Assembly: GCA_041916775.1 (NCBI GenBank)
Contig: JAYRYZ010000022.1
Coordinates: 1 to 64,000, forward strand
DNA: 64,000 nucleotides
From: UBA2357 sp041916775
GTDB lineage: Bacteria; Pseudomonadota; Gammaproteobacteria; Burkholderiales; Rhodocyclaceae
Reading direction: 5' to 3'
The stretch's first letter is position 1, and each line of letters opens with the position of its first letter. The position numbers and the translations under genes were made by a program. Shown one piece after another: positions 24,608-32,517 of this stretch. The notes beneath the pieces are model-generated. The model was given only the letters and a program-made list of their open reading frames with translations. It was not told the DNA's origin and searched no databases.

Positions 24608-25810
24608 ATGGACCCCCTCCGAAACCCTTTCGCGCCCGGGGCTGGCGCGCCGCCGCCGGAACTGGCTGGCCGTGACGACATCATCCAGGCAGCCAAGATT
24701 GCGCTACACCGCATTCGTTTGGGCCGACCCGAGAAGAGTCAGATGCTATTGGGCCTGCGTGGCGTCGGAAAGACGGTTCTGTTGAACAAGATCAGTGTCC
24801 TGGCCGAAGACCTTGGTTTTCACGTGGTAATGCTGGAGGCCCCCGAAGGGCAGAGGCTCGCGCAATATTTGGCACCTGCCCTGAAGAGCACATTGTTGCG
24901 ATTGAGCCGGGTCGAGAAGGCTAGAGATTACGCGGCCCGTGCAATTGGAGCTCTGCGCGGTTTTGCCAGCGTCTTCAAGGTGTCAATCGGCGAAGTAGAG
25001 ATCGCCGTCACTGAGCTTCCGACCGCAGATAGCGGGAACCTCGAAGTGGACTTGCCCGAGTTGCTCCTCGCCATCGGTCAAGCTGCAAAGGCCGCAGAAT
25101 CGAGTGTCGCTCTTCTGGTTGACGAGGTTCAGTACCTGTCCGAAGAGGATCTACGGGCCTTGATCGTCGCTCTTCACCGAATCGCGCAAAAGGGCCTGCC
25201 GCTGGTGATGTTTGGCGCAGGCCTTCCACAGGTGGCCGCGCTGGCGGGCGACGCGAAATCTTACGCCGAGCGACTATTCGACTACCCTGGCATCGGCCCT
25301 CTGACAACTGAAGCTGCCAAGAGCGCCATCGGTGAGCCTGTGCGCGACGAAGGCGCCGATATTGAGCCCGATGCACTCGATCGTATCGTCACTGTGACGC
25401 ACGGATATCCTTACTTCCTGCAGGAGTGGGGCAAGCATTCGTGGAATATGGCGCAAGAGTCTCCAATTACGCCGACGGACGTGGACGTGGCGAGCGAAAC
25501 CGCAACCGATGCCCTGGACAAGAACTTCTTTCGTGTCCGTTTCGACCGCTTAACGCCACGCGAGCAGGATTACTTGCGAGCTATGGCTGAGCTCGGACCA
25601 GGTCCTCACCGGTCAGGCGCGGTTGCAGAAACTCTCGGCAGCACGGTCGAAAAAATGGGCCCACTTCGGAGTGGGTTAATTAGGAAAGGCATGATCTGGA
25701 GTCCAGCGCATGGAGACACGGCCTTCACCGTGCCGATGTTCGATGAGTTCATGCATCGTGCCATCCCGGATTGGACGCCCAAGAATCCGCCGAAGCGGCG
25801 CATGGAATAG
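24608..25810 (+). CDS. AAA+ ATPase of the AAA_16/archaeal-ATPase-like type
   Basis: A 400-residue protein. Walker A is GLRGVGKT (49-56) and Walker B is ALLVDEVQYL (about 168-177) with Asp172-Glu173. A sensor-1-like stretch MFGAGLPQ lies near 203, and an arginine-rich winged-helix-like C-terminal domain (FDRLTPREQDYLRAMAELG, then GLIRKGMIW) spans about 300-400. Such stand-alone ATPases occur widely in actinobacteria and proteobacteria as ATP-binding proteins of unknown role; STAND regulators, defence and mobile-element functions have been proposed for relatives. There is no membrane segment or partner gene. GC content is lower than in the core genes, and it sits in an accessory patch. Confidence 0.75.
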   Translation: MDPLRNPFAPGAGAPPPELAGRDDIIQAAKIALHRIRLGRPEKSQMLLGLRGVGKTVLLNKISVLAEDLGFHVVMLEAPEGQRLAQYLAPALKSTLLRLSRVEKARDYAARAIGALRGFASVFKVSIGEVEIAVTELPTADSGNLEVDLPELLLAIGQAAKAAESSVALLVDEVQYLSEEDLRALIVALHRIAQKGLPLVMFGAGLPQVAALAGDAKSYAERLFDYPGIGPLTTEAAKSAIGEPVRDEGADIEPDALDRIVTVTHGYPYFLQEWGKHSWNMAQESPITPTDVDVASETATDALDKNFFRVRFDRLTPREQDYLRAMAELGPGPHRSGAVAETLGSTVEKMGPLRSGLIRKGMIWSPAHGDTAFTVPMFDEFMHRAIPDWTPKNPPKRRME

Positions 25811-26154
25811 GACTAACAGCTTGATGTGGATGGCGGTGAATAGCTCGGTAAGCGCCCCGCCATCGCTACGTTCCCAAGACCATTGTCCTTGGCAGCTTGC
25901 TGGGATTGCCGAGCGACGGGTTTGCGGCATGTGAGCCAATGACCGCTCCTGGCCGATTGCTGCCATGCTTCACGGTCACCCCAGCCGTCCGCTTTGGCCG
26001 AGATCCTTCCGTAGGCCTTCCGGCAGGTTTCAGGGCGCAGCAGCCGTTCAATTGACGGTTCTCCTTGAAAGGACGGACTTCCGCACTTGGCCGCCTCCGG
26101 TCCCATGACTACGCGAAATTGTAGGCGCGAATATGCTCCTCAGCAGTTTGCGCT
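25811..26154. other. Gene-free stretch downstream of the ATPase
   Basis: No gene is supported on either strand. Open frames are short and basic with no recognisable motif. No terminator with a T-tract is obvious. It may be debris of an earlier insertion. Confidence 0.4.
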
Positions 26155-26556
26155 CTACGTGGCTCGAATCTCGTTGAGCAGATCCGGGTGACGGTCCAGC
26201 AATTTGAGCAGTTTCACCAGTGCCAAGGGCGGTTTGGTCTTGCCGTTCTCATACCGCGAAAAGGCATTGACCCCACCGCCGAAAATCTCGGCCGCCTCGC
26301 GCTGGTCGAGGGCGAGTTTCTTGCGGACGCTGGCAATGAAACCTGGATCGACGATTGAGGCATTGATCTGCTTGTTGAATTCCAGCATCGCCGCGCTGGT
26401 GCGTGTCGATTCGGCCGCATCGAGGACGACCTCGCCGCAAGCCGGGCAGAAGTCGGCAGCTACCGCCGGAATAATGGTCGTTTCGCCCTTGTAGGTATAC
26501 GGCATGTCGCGGGTGTCACGAACCAGTTCGGCCGCAGCGCAAGATGGACATTTCAT
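26155..26556 (-). CDS. mqsA: Antitoxin MqsA
   Basis: A 133-residue antitoxin. The N-terminal zinc domain has Cys3, Cys6, Cys37 and Cys40 (MKCPSC and FCPACGEVV) at the spacing of E. coli MqsA. The C-terminal half is an XRE-type helix-turn-helix (LDQREAAEIFGGGVNAFSRY) that dimerises and binds the mqsRA promoter. AGGAGC precedes the ATG, which lies two bases after the mqsR stop. It neutralises MqsR and represses the operon. Confidence 0.95.
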   Translation of the reverse strand: MKCPSCAAAELVRDTRDMPYTYKGETTIIPAVAADFCPACGEVVLDAAESTRTSAAMLEFNKQINASIVDPGFIASVRKKLALDQREAAEIFGGGVNAFSRYENGKTKPPLALVKLLKLLDRHPDLLNEIRAT

Positions 26557-26558
26557 GT

Positions 26559-26855
26559 TCACAGCTCCTTGAAGGACACGATGAGCACATCGTCGATCAC
26601 CGTGAGTTTCAGGTAGACCTCTCCCGCTGGCGTGGCCGGTCGGTACACATCCTGCCAAACCCGGTGATCGGCGTGCGTCGTCATGCTCTTGTAGAAATCC
26701 GCCGGGGTCAGTGCTTTGACCACGCTGACGATTCCCTCGAAATCCAATCCCAATGCAGCACCGCCCGCCAAGGCAGACATGGTTGAACGGACCTTGCCCG
26801 CCTCGATCATGGCTTTGACGACGGGCAACTTGCAGTGGGGAATGCCTTTCTCCAT
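26559..26855 (-). CDS. mqsR: mRNA interferase toxin MqsR
   Basis: A 98-residue RelE-fold ribonuclease that cleaves mRNA at GCU/GCA-type sites in E. coli. MEKGIPHCKL at the start and DFYKSMTTHADHRVWQDVYR in the middle are near-identical to E. coli MqsR, including the catalytic Lys, Gln and Tyr region; the end is VIDDVLIVSFKEL. Length is exactly that of the E. coli protein, so the gene looks intact. It is the first gene of the mqsRA pair. An MqsA-box-like palindrome lies ten bases upstream. Confidence 0.96.
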   Translation of the reverse strand: MEKGIPHCKLPVVKAMIEAGKVRSTMSALAGGAALGLDFEGIVSVVKALTPADFYKSMTTHADHRVWQDVYRPATPAGEVYLKLTVIDDVLIVSFKEL

Positions 26856-26865
26856 GAACGGATAT

Positions 26866-26880
26866 TCACCTAATTGGTTA
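26866..26880. promoter_or_regulatory. MqsA operator
   Basis: On the minus strand TAACCA-ATT-AGGTGA matches the E. coli MqsA box TAACCT-N3-AGGTTA at five of six positions in each arm with the same spacer length. A further TTAACCAA copy lies 18 bases upstream of it. It sits immediately before mqsR, in the right place for autorepression. Confidence 0.75.
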
Positions 26881-26967
26881 AATTTGGCAAGTTGGTTAAT
26901 CCCTTCTTTCGACCGTTTTGAGATGAGCGTCGAAAGTTGGACCGGGTATCGCGGGATCGGGGACGAC

Positions 26968-27771
26968 TCAGACTGCGAGCGCAAGCACAGGCTGACGGCT
27001 GTCGGGTACGCCGACGGCGCCTTGGGAGAACATGCGGAGCTCGCCGCTGGAGAACGCATGCCAGTGTTCGCCGGCGGTGAGCGGACGCGTGGAGATTACC
27101 GCCATGCGATCGTCCAGATGGTTCAGGCGTCCAAGCTCGAGGGCCTCCCCACTGTCGATGGCGCTGACTACGGGAAACGGATAGGCGCGTTCGACCCAGT
27201 GCAGCTCGGTCGAGCAATGGGCATACAGGACCGCGCCATCCGAGAGCAGGAAGTTGAACGGCCCGAAGCGCGCCAGCGCCTCGGCCAACTCGGCCAGCGC
27301 GGCCAGGAACGGTTGCGGCTCGGGCGGGCGCGGACCGAACCGCTCGGCGAGAGACTGCATCAGGTAACAGAATGCGCGCTCGCTGTCGGTCTCCCCGACT
27401 GGCGCATAGTGCCCATTGAAACAGGCGCGAAAGCCCTTCAGATCGCCATTGTGGGCAAAGGCCCAGGTGCGTCCCCACAAGGTACGGACGAAGGGATGGC
27501 AGTTCTCCAGCGCCACCCTGCCCTGCGTGGCCTTGCGGATGTGCGCGACGATGTTGCGCGAGCGTACCGGGTAGCGCTGCAGGTGGCGTGCCAACGGCGA
27601 CTCGGCGGAAGCCCGGCAGTCATGCACCACGCGGCAGCGATCGGCGTCGAAGTAGGCGAAGCCCCAGCCATCGCGATGCTTGTCCGTCAAGCCGCCGCGC
27701 GCAATGAATCCCGCCAGCGAGAATCGTAGCGACGCGGGTTTGTTGGCATTCATTCCGAGCAGCTGGCACAT
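26968..27771 (-). CDS. Class II glutamine amidotransferase, YafJ-like
   Basis: A 267-residue Ntn-type amidotransferase. The sequence begins MCQLLGMNAN, so Cys2 becomes the N-terminal nucleophile after Met removal. Further family motifs: HRDGWGFAYF (about 32-41), RKATQGRVALENCHPF (about 78-94) and FAHNGDLKGF (about 104-113). YafJ-type proteins may remove amides or gamma-glutamyl groups from small molecules; the substrate is unknown. It starts 112 bases from mqsR on the same strand and is divergent from the rhodanese gene. Confidence 0.88.
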   Translation of the reverse strand: MCQLLGMNANKPASLRFSLAGFIARGGLTDKHRDGWGFAYFDADRCRVVHDCRASAESPLARHLQRYPVRSRNIVAHIRKATQGRVALENCHPFVRTLWGRTWAFAHNGDLKGFRACFNGHYAPVGETDSERAFCYLMQSLAERFGPRPPEPQPFLAALAELAEALARFGPFNFLLSDGAVLYAHCSTELHWVERAYPFPVVSAIDSGEALELGRLNHLDDRMAVISTRPLTAGEHWHAFSSGELRMFSQGAVGVPDSRQPVLALAV

Positions 27772-27914
27772 GACAAGACGACGCGCAGTTCAACAGCATT
27801 CATGATCCCGCGCCGGTGGTGCGCGGGCAAAGACGAAATTGTGGATTCGTTTTCACGCGTCATGCGAATCACACCCGCCCCGCGGCGCATGCGGATCGGC
27901 ATTGCAATCCGCCG

Positions 27915-27938
27915 AAAACTGAATTGCATTGCAGTTTT
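27915..27938. promoter_or_regulatory. Inverted repeat in the divergent amidotransferase/rhodanese gap
   Basis: AAAACTG-N10-CAGTTTT with perfect arms, in AT-richer sequence about 70 bases before the rhodanese start. It could be an operator or a short T-ended hairpin. The gap 27772-28006 shows no gene. Confidence 0.35.
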
Positions 27939-28006
27939 GTTTGGTTCCCGACGCACATGGCTTTGGGCACAGTGAGCGCCATCGCAATCAATCACGGGAA
28001 CTCGCC

Positions 28007-28930
28007 ATGCACAGCCTCTCGCGCTTCACCATCGTCACCGCGCTCACTTTCGGCAGCATCGCCTCGGCCATCGCGGCGAGCAGCAACCCGCTGGTCACCA
28101 CCGAATGGCTCGAGAAGAATCTCGGCGACCCCAAGGTGCGGGTAATCGAAGTCAGCGTGAATCCGGGTCTGTTCGAACGCGGACATATCCCCGGGGCGGT
28201 CAACTTCGCCTGGCACACCGACCTGGTCGATCCGGTCCGCCGCGACATCGTCAGCAAGGATGCCTTCGAGAAGCGCCTGCAGCAGGCAGGCGTCTCGCAG
28301 GACACGACGGTGGTGCTCTACGGCGACACCAACAACTGGTTCGCCGCCTGGGGGGCTTGGGTTTTCGACGTGTATGGCATCGAGAACGTGAAGCTGCTCG
28401 ACGGTGGCCGCAAGAAGTGGGAGGCCGAAAGCCGTCCGCTCTCGGCGCAGGCGAGCACCCCGGCAGCCGGCAACATCAAGGTGAGCACGGTCAATGAGAA
28501 CCTGCGTGCCCGCCTCGCCGACGTGGTTGCCGTCGCCGAAAAGAAAGCCGACGTCGCGCTGGTCGACATCCGCTCGGCCGACGAGTACCAGGGCAAGGTG
28601 TTCGCCCCGCAGGGCATTCAGGAACTCTCCATCCGTGCAGGCCATGTGCCGGGCGCTGTGAATGTGCCCTGGGGTGAAGCGGTGGCCGCCGATGGCACCT
28701 TCAAGCCGGTGGATGAGTTGCGTGCGCTGTATGCCGCCAAAGGCATCGACGGCAGCAAGCCGATCATCACCTACTGCCGCATCGGCGAGCGCTCCAGTCA
28801 CACCTGGTTCGCCCTCTCCAAACTGCTCGGCTACGAGGTACGCAACTACGACGGCTCATGGACCGAGTATGGCAACGCCGTCGGCGTACCGATCACTAAC
28901 CTTGCCGGCACCGTGTGGGGCGGCAAGTAA
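28007..28930 (+). CDS. Exported thiosulfate/3-mercaptopyruvate sulfurtransferase
   Basis: A 307-residue two-domain rhodanese with an N-terminal signal peptide (MHSLSRFTIVTALTFGSIAS, cleavage after AIA-A), so it acts in the periplasm. The first domain (about 25-155) is inactive-type. The second (about 165-300) carries the catalytic loop CRIGERSSHT with the persulfide-forming cysteine. A CRIGER loop is usual in rhodaneses using thiosulfate. A strong terminator follows, then a YeeE-type transporter on the same strand. Together they suggest periplasmic thiosulfate handling and sulfur uptake. Confidence 0.9.
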   Translation: MHSLSRFTIVTALTFGSIASAIAASSNPLVTTEWLEKNLGDPKVRVIEVSVNPGLFERGHIPGAVNFAWHTDLVDPVRRDIVSKDAFEKRLQQAGVSQDTTVVLYGDTNNWFAAWGAWVFDVYGIENVKLLDGGRKKWEAESRPLSAQASTPAAGNIKVSTVNENLRARLADVVAVAEKKADVALVDIRSADEYQGKVFAPQGIQELSIRAGHVPGAVNVPWGEAVAADGTFKPVDELRALYAAKGIDGSKPIITYCRIGERSSHTWFALSKLLGYEVRNYDGSWTEYGNAVGVPITNLAGTVWGGK

Positions 28931-28964
28931 GTTTTCCCGCTGTCTCCTTCCTCCGGGAACCTTT

Positions 28965-28997
28965 CTGGCGGTGTCGCCCGACACCGCCAGTTTTTTT
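28965..28997 (+). terminator. Rho-independent terminator after the rhodanese gene
   Basis: CTGGCGGTGTC (28965-28975), loop GCCC, then GACACCGCCAG (28980-28990): a perfect 11-bp stem followed by seven Ts (28991-28997). The next gene's ATG begins two bases later, so the transporter is either expressed by read-through or from its own start inside this element. Confidence 0.93.
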
Positions 28998-28998
28998 G

Positions 28999-30177
28999 AT
29001 GCCATTCATGCGTGCCACTTTCCCCCCCTTGCCCCCCACTCGCCTGCTGGTGACTGCAGCCCTGACCCTGGCCGGCGCGCTGATGCTTGCAGGCCGACTC
29101 GCCGATACCGCCGACCGCGCGCTGCCGGTATCCGCGCTGCTGGGCCTCGCGTTCGGCGTGGTGCTGCAGCGCAGCCGGTTCTGCTTTTACTGCAATGCGC
29201 GCGACTTCTTCACCCGGCGCGACGCGCGCGGCCTTCTGGGCATCATCGTCGCGCTGCTCGTCGGCACCCTCGCCTATCACCTCGTGTTCGGCGCCTTCCT
29301 GCCCAACCCGGCCAGCGGACGCCTTCCACCCGGCGCCCATATCGGCCCGGTGAGCTGGGTGCTGGTGGCGGGTGCAGCGAGCTTCGGCTTCGGCATGGCC
29401 TTGTCCGGCTCGTGCATCAGTGCGCATCTGTACCGGCTCGGCGAAGGTTCTATCGCGTCGTGGATTGCGCTGGCGGGGGCGGCACTCGGCTTCGGGCTCG
29501 GCTTCCTGAGCTGGAACACGCTGTATCTCGGCACGCTGCAATCCGCGCCGGTCCTCTGGCTCCCCGGCCAGTTCGGCTATGGCGGCTCCGCCGCGCTGCA
29601 GACACTTGCGCTCGCCGCGCTCGCAGGCTGGCTCGCGCGCCTGCACCGGTCGTCGCCAAGCGCCCCCGGCGGGGCATGGTGGCAGCAACGCTGGCCCGCG
29701 CATGCAGGCGGCGTGCTTGTCGGGCTGATCGCCGTCCTGGCCTACTTCCGCATCGGTCCGCTGGGCGTTACGGCCGAGCTCGGCAGCCTGGTGCGCACCG
29801 CAGCCGCCGGCGCCACGTGGTTTCCCGCGCGTCTCGAGGGCCTGGACACGTTTGCCGGCTGCGCCACCGCCATCAAGGAAACCCTGTGGTCGCCGAATGG
29901 TGCCTTCGTTGCCAACCTCGTACTGGGCGCGTTCGCAGCCGCGCTGTTTTCCGGCGACTTCAAGCCTCGTTGGCCTTCAGCCGCGGAGTGCCTGCGCAAC
30001 TTCACCGGGGGCATCCTGATGGGCTGGGGGGCCATGGTGTCGCTCGGCTGCACGGTGGGTACCCTGCTTTCCGGCATCATGGCGGGCGCACTGTCCGGCT
30101 GGATCTTTGCCATCGCCCTTTTCATCAGTACGTGGGCCGGTTGGCGGCTGAGGGAACGGTTCGGGCGGGCCGCCTGA
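28999..30177 (+). CDS. YeeE/YedE family transporter, thiosulfate uptake type
   Basis: A 392-residue polytopic membrane protein with about ten helices. The conserved cysteine motifs of the YeeE/TsuA family are present: RSRFCFYCNARD (about 56-67), ALSGSCISAHLYRLGEG (about 133-149), FAGCATAIKE (about 287-296) and VSLGCTVGTLLSG (about 346-358). In TsuA such cysteines relay thiosulfate across the membrane. The ATG at 28999 abuts the terminator T-run; MRATF at 29008 is an alternative start. It is paired with the exported rhodanese. Selenium or general sulfur-carrier roles are known for relatives, so the substrate is inferred. Confidence 0.85.
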   Translation: MPFMRATFPPLPPTRLLVTAALTLAGALMLAGRLADTADRALPVSALLGLAFGVVLQRSRFCFYCNARDFFTRRDARGLLGIIVALLVGTLAYHLVFGAFLPNPASGRLPPGAHIGPVSWVLVAGAASFGFGMALSGSCISAHLYRLGEGSIASWIALAGAALGFGLGFLSWNTLYLGTLQSAPVLWLPGQFGYGGSAALQTLALAALAGWLARLHRSSPSAPGGAWWQQRWPAHAGGVLVGLIAVLAYFRIGPLGVTAELGSLVRTAAAGATWFPARLEGLDTFAGCATAIKETLWSPNGAFVANLVLGAFAAALFSGDFKPRWPSAAECLRNFTGGILMGWGAMVSLGCTVGTLLSGIMAGALSGWIFAIALFISTWAGWRLRERFGRAA

Positions 30178-30253
30178 GTGAAGCCGGCGAAGCTGGGCAG
30201 CCCATGGTTCGATACGCACCGCATGCGGTGACGCAGTCGATCGGCGTGCCGGC

Positions 30254-31036
30254 TCAGCGCTCGGGCTGGCTGCCACCCAGGTAATAGCTTTGCAGATTGC
30301 CCTTGTGCAGCAAGTCCGCACTGCTGCCCGACAGCACCACGCGGCCGGTGTCGAGAACATAGCCATGGTGGGCGTGGCGCAGCGCCACGTTGATGTTCTG
30401 CTCCGCGACGAGAAAGCTCACACCTTCACGCACGTTCAGGTCGGCGACGATCTCGAAGATCTCCTCGACGATGATGGGTGCCAGCCCCATCGACGGCTCG
30501 TCGAGCAGCACCAGGGTCGGGTGTGTCATCAACGCGCGGCCGATCGCGAGCATCTGTTGCTCACCACCCGAGGTCAGGCCGGCCCGGGTCTCGCGCTTGG
30601 TCTTGAGGCGCGGGAACCAGGTGAAGATCCGCTCCAGGTCCTTCTCCAGCGCAGCGCGACTCGGGCGACGCAGGAATCCGCCGCTGCGCAGGTTCTCCTC
30701 GACGGTGAGCTGCGGGAACACATGCCGCCCTTCCAGCACGTGCACGATGCCCTGGTGTGCGAGGCGATTCGGCGCGATGCCGGCCGTATCCTGGCCCTGG
30801 AAGAGGATGCTGCCGCGGCTGACACGCGCGCGGTCGGCCTGGACGAGGCCGGAGATCGCCTTCAGCGTTGTGCTCTTGCCGGCGCCATTGGCGCCCAGCA
30901 GCGCCACGATGGCGCCACGCGGCACGGTCAGCGAGACCCCGCTGACGGCAAGGATCGCTTCGTCGTAAATCACTTCGATGTCGTGCACCGCCAACAGCGC
31001 ATCCTCGGCAGGTGCGACGTGGGTGTTGAGGCTCAT
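30254..31036 (-). CDS. livF: Branched-chain amino-acid-type ABC transporter ATPase LivF
   Basis: A 260-residue ATPase. Walker A GANGAGKST is near residue 50, the Q-loop region follows, the signature is LTSGGEQQMLAIGRAL (about 158-173) and Walker B is LVLLDEPSMGLAP (about 182-194). The LivF-specific VLEGRHVFPQLTVEENL is present. GGAG precedes the ATG. It is the last gene of the nine-gene minus-strand operon with LivG, LivH, LivM and two binding proteins. LivF with LivG forms the nucleotide-binding pair. Confidence 0.93.
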   Translation of the reverse strand: MSLNTHVAPAEDALLAVHDIEVIYDEAILAVSGVSLTVPRGAIVALLGANGAGKSTTLKAISGLVQADRARVSRGSILFQGQDTAGIAPNRLAHQGIVHVLEGRHVFPQLTVEENLRSGGFLRRPSRAALEKDLERIFTWFPRLKTKRETRAGLTSGGEQQMLAIGRALMTHPTLVLLDEPSMGLAPIIVEEIFEIVADLNVREGVSFLVAEQNINVALRHAHHGYVLDTGRVVLSGSSADLLHKGNLQSYYLGGSQPER

Positions 31037-31093
31037 GATGTCTCCGGTGGGTTGCAGCGCTGCGCCGCCCTGAACGTCGGGCCGGCGCGGACC

Positions 31094-31120
31094 GGGAGCC
31101 GCCGGCACTGGCCGGCTCCC
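31094..31120 (-). other. Stem-loop between binding-protein gene and livF
   Basis: GGGAGCCG (31094-31101) pairs with CGGCTCCC (31113-31120), just after the binding-protein stop, with no U-tract. Such stems often stabilise the abundant binding-protein mRNA. Confidence 0.45.
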
Positions 31121-31127
31121 TGTTGGC

Positions 31128-32465
31128 TTACAGTTCCTTGCTGCAGTCGCGCGGCGTGATGCCCTTTTCCTTTGCATAGGCGGCGGACCTGGCATCGATC
31201 AGCGGACGCAGCGTGGCACGGTCGGCCTGCACCCAGTCGGTGACCAGGTTCCACTTCGCACCGTCCCACTGTTGCAGGCGCGCGGCGCCACCGCCTTCAT
31301 GCTCGTTGCAGGACAGCCTGATCTTCTGCAGCAGACCGGAGAAGCCGATCTCGGCGAGGCGCGCATCGGTGATGTCCAGATGCTCGAAGGCCCAGCGCCC
31401 CTCCTCGCCATTGAGCGGGCGATTGCCGAACTTCTTCTGCCCGGTGCGCAAGGCCTCGACGGCCGTCGCAGCATTGATCAGGCCGATGTTGTAGTACACG
31501 CTGCCAAAGAACTTCGGATCCTTGAGGTCGCTCTTGCCCTTGTCGAGGATGTGCTCCTTGAGCCGCTTGTGGATCTCGAACTGCGCGCCGCCCGGGAATG
31601 GCGCGATGGCCTGGTAGCCCTTGGCGGCATCGCCCGCGGGGATCACATCCGCTTCCGAACCGGCCCACACATCGCCGATGATGCTGTCGGCCGGGATGCC
31701 GAAGCGGGCCGCGGTCTTGATACCCACCGGGGTGGACACGCCCCAGGTGCGCAGGAATACCCAGTCCGGCTGGACCTGGCGGACCTGGCGCCACTGCGGC
31801 GACTGCTCGTTGCCCGGATCTGCAACCGGGATCTGGATGTTCTCGAAGCCATACTTCTTCGCCAGCAGCTCCATCGGCCCCTGGGTCTCGCGCCCATAGG
31901 CCGAGTCGTGATACACGGTGACGATCTTCTTGCCCTTGAGTTTGTCGAAGCCTCCCTCCTTTTGCGCGATGTAGTTGATCCCCACCGAAGCCTGGCTGTA
32001 GTAGTTGAGCAATAGCGGGAAGGCGTAAGGGAACACGCTGCCATCGGTGGATTCGGTGCGCCCGCCGGCCGGATCGATCAGCGGGATCTTGTCCACCGCG
32101 GCCTTCTCGATCAGCGCGTACGATGCTGGCGTGGAATGGGTGAAGAAGAACGCGGTCGGCGCCCCGTCCTTGCCATTCTTGTAGCGCTCGTAGCACTCGA
32201 CGATGCGGTCGGTGCTCCATTCGGTCTCGCATTCCTGCCACACCAGCTTGACGCCGTTGATGCCGCCCTCGACCTCGTTGACGTACCGGAGATAGTCGAG
32301 CAGGCCGGCCCACCACAGCGTGCCACTCGAGGCGTAGGGGCCGACCCGGTAGGTGGGCAGCGGAATGAACTGCTCGTCTGCCGCAGCCAGCGCGGGCAAT
32401 GCGGCGCTCAGGGTCGTGAGCGCGAGGGTTGAAGCGAGGATGCTGTTCTTGAAGATGCGTCGCAT
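31128..32465 (-). CDS. Periplasmic binding protein of the Liv-type importer, copy B
   Basis: A 445-residue type I periplasmic binding protein with a signal peptide (MRRIFKNSILASTLALTTLS, cleavage after ALA). The mature part begins with FIPLPTYRVGPYASSG. Conserved family features include GINGVKLVWQECETEW, a VYHDSAYGRE block near the domain hinge and a C-terminal pair of cysteines (LSCNEHEGGG and PRDCSKEL). It is a close paralogue of the gene next to it, identical in length and over most of the sequence. Ligands of this subgroup are unknown; operon context points to an organosulfur or aromatic acid ligand. Confidence 0.9.
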   Translation of the reverse strand: MRRIFKNSILASTLALTTLSAALPALAAADEQFIPLPTYRVGPYASSGTLWWAGLLDYLRYVNEVEGGINGVKLVWQECETEWSTDRIVECYERYKNGKDGAPTAFFFTHSTPASYALIEKAAVDKIPLIDPAGGRTESTDGSVFPYAFPLLLNYYSQASVGINYIAQKEGGFDKLKGKKIVTVYHDSAYGRETQGPMELLAKKYGFENIQIPVADPGNEQSPQWRQVRQVQPDWVFLRTWGVSTPVGIKTAARFGIPADSIIGDVWAGSEADVIPAGDAAKGYQAIAPFPGGAQFEIHKRLKEHILDKGKSDLKDPKFFGSVYYNIGLINAATAVEALRTGQKKFGNRPLNGEEGRWAFEHLDITDARLAEIGFSGLLQKIRLSCNEHEGGGAARLQQWDGAKWNLVTDWVQADRATLRPLIDARSAAYAKEKGITPRDCSKEL

Positions 32466-32517
32466 GTGAGTCTCGTCGTTACGGGGTTGAAAAGATCGGG
32501 ATGGTGTGGGATTCGGC

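Noticed and set aside
25813..26106. 97-codon minus-strand frame downstream of the AAA+ ATPase
   Set aside because: No ribosome site, no family resemblance and an overlapping alternative frame of equal quality.
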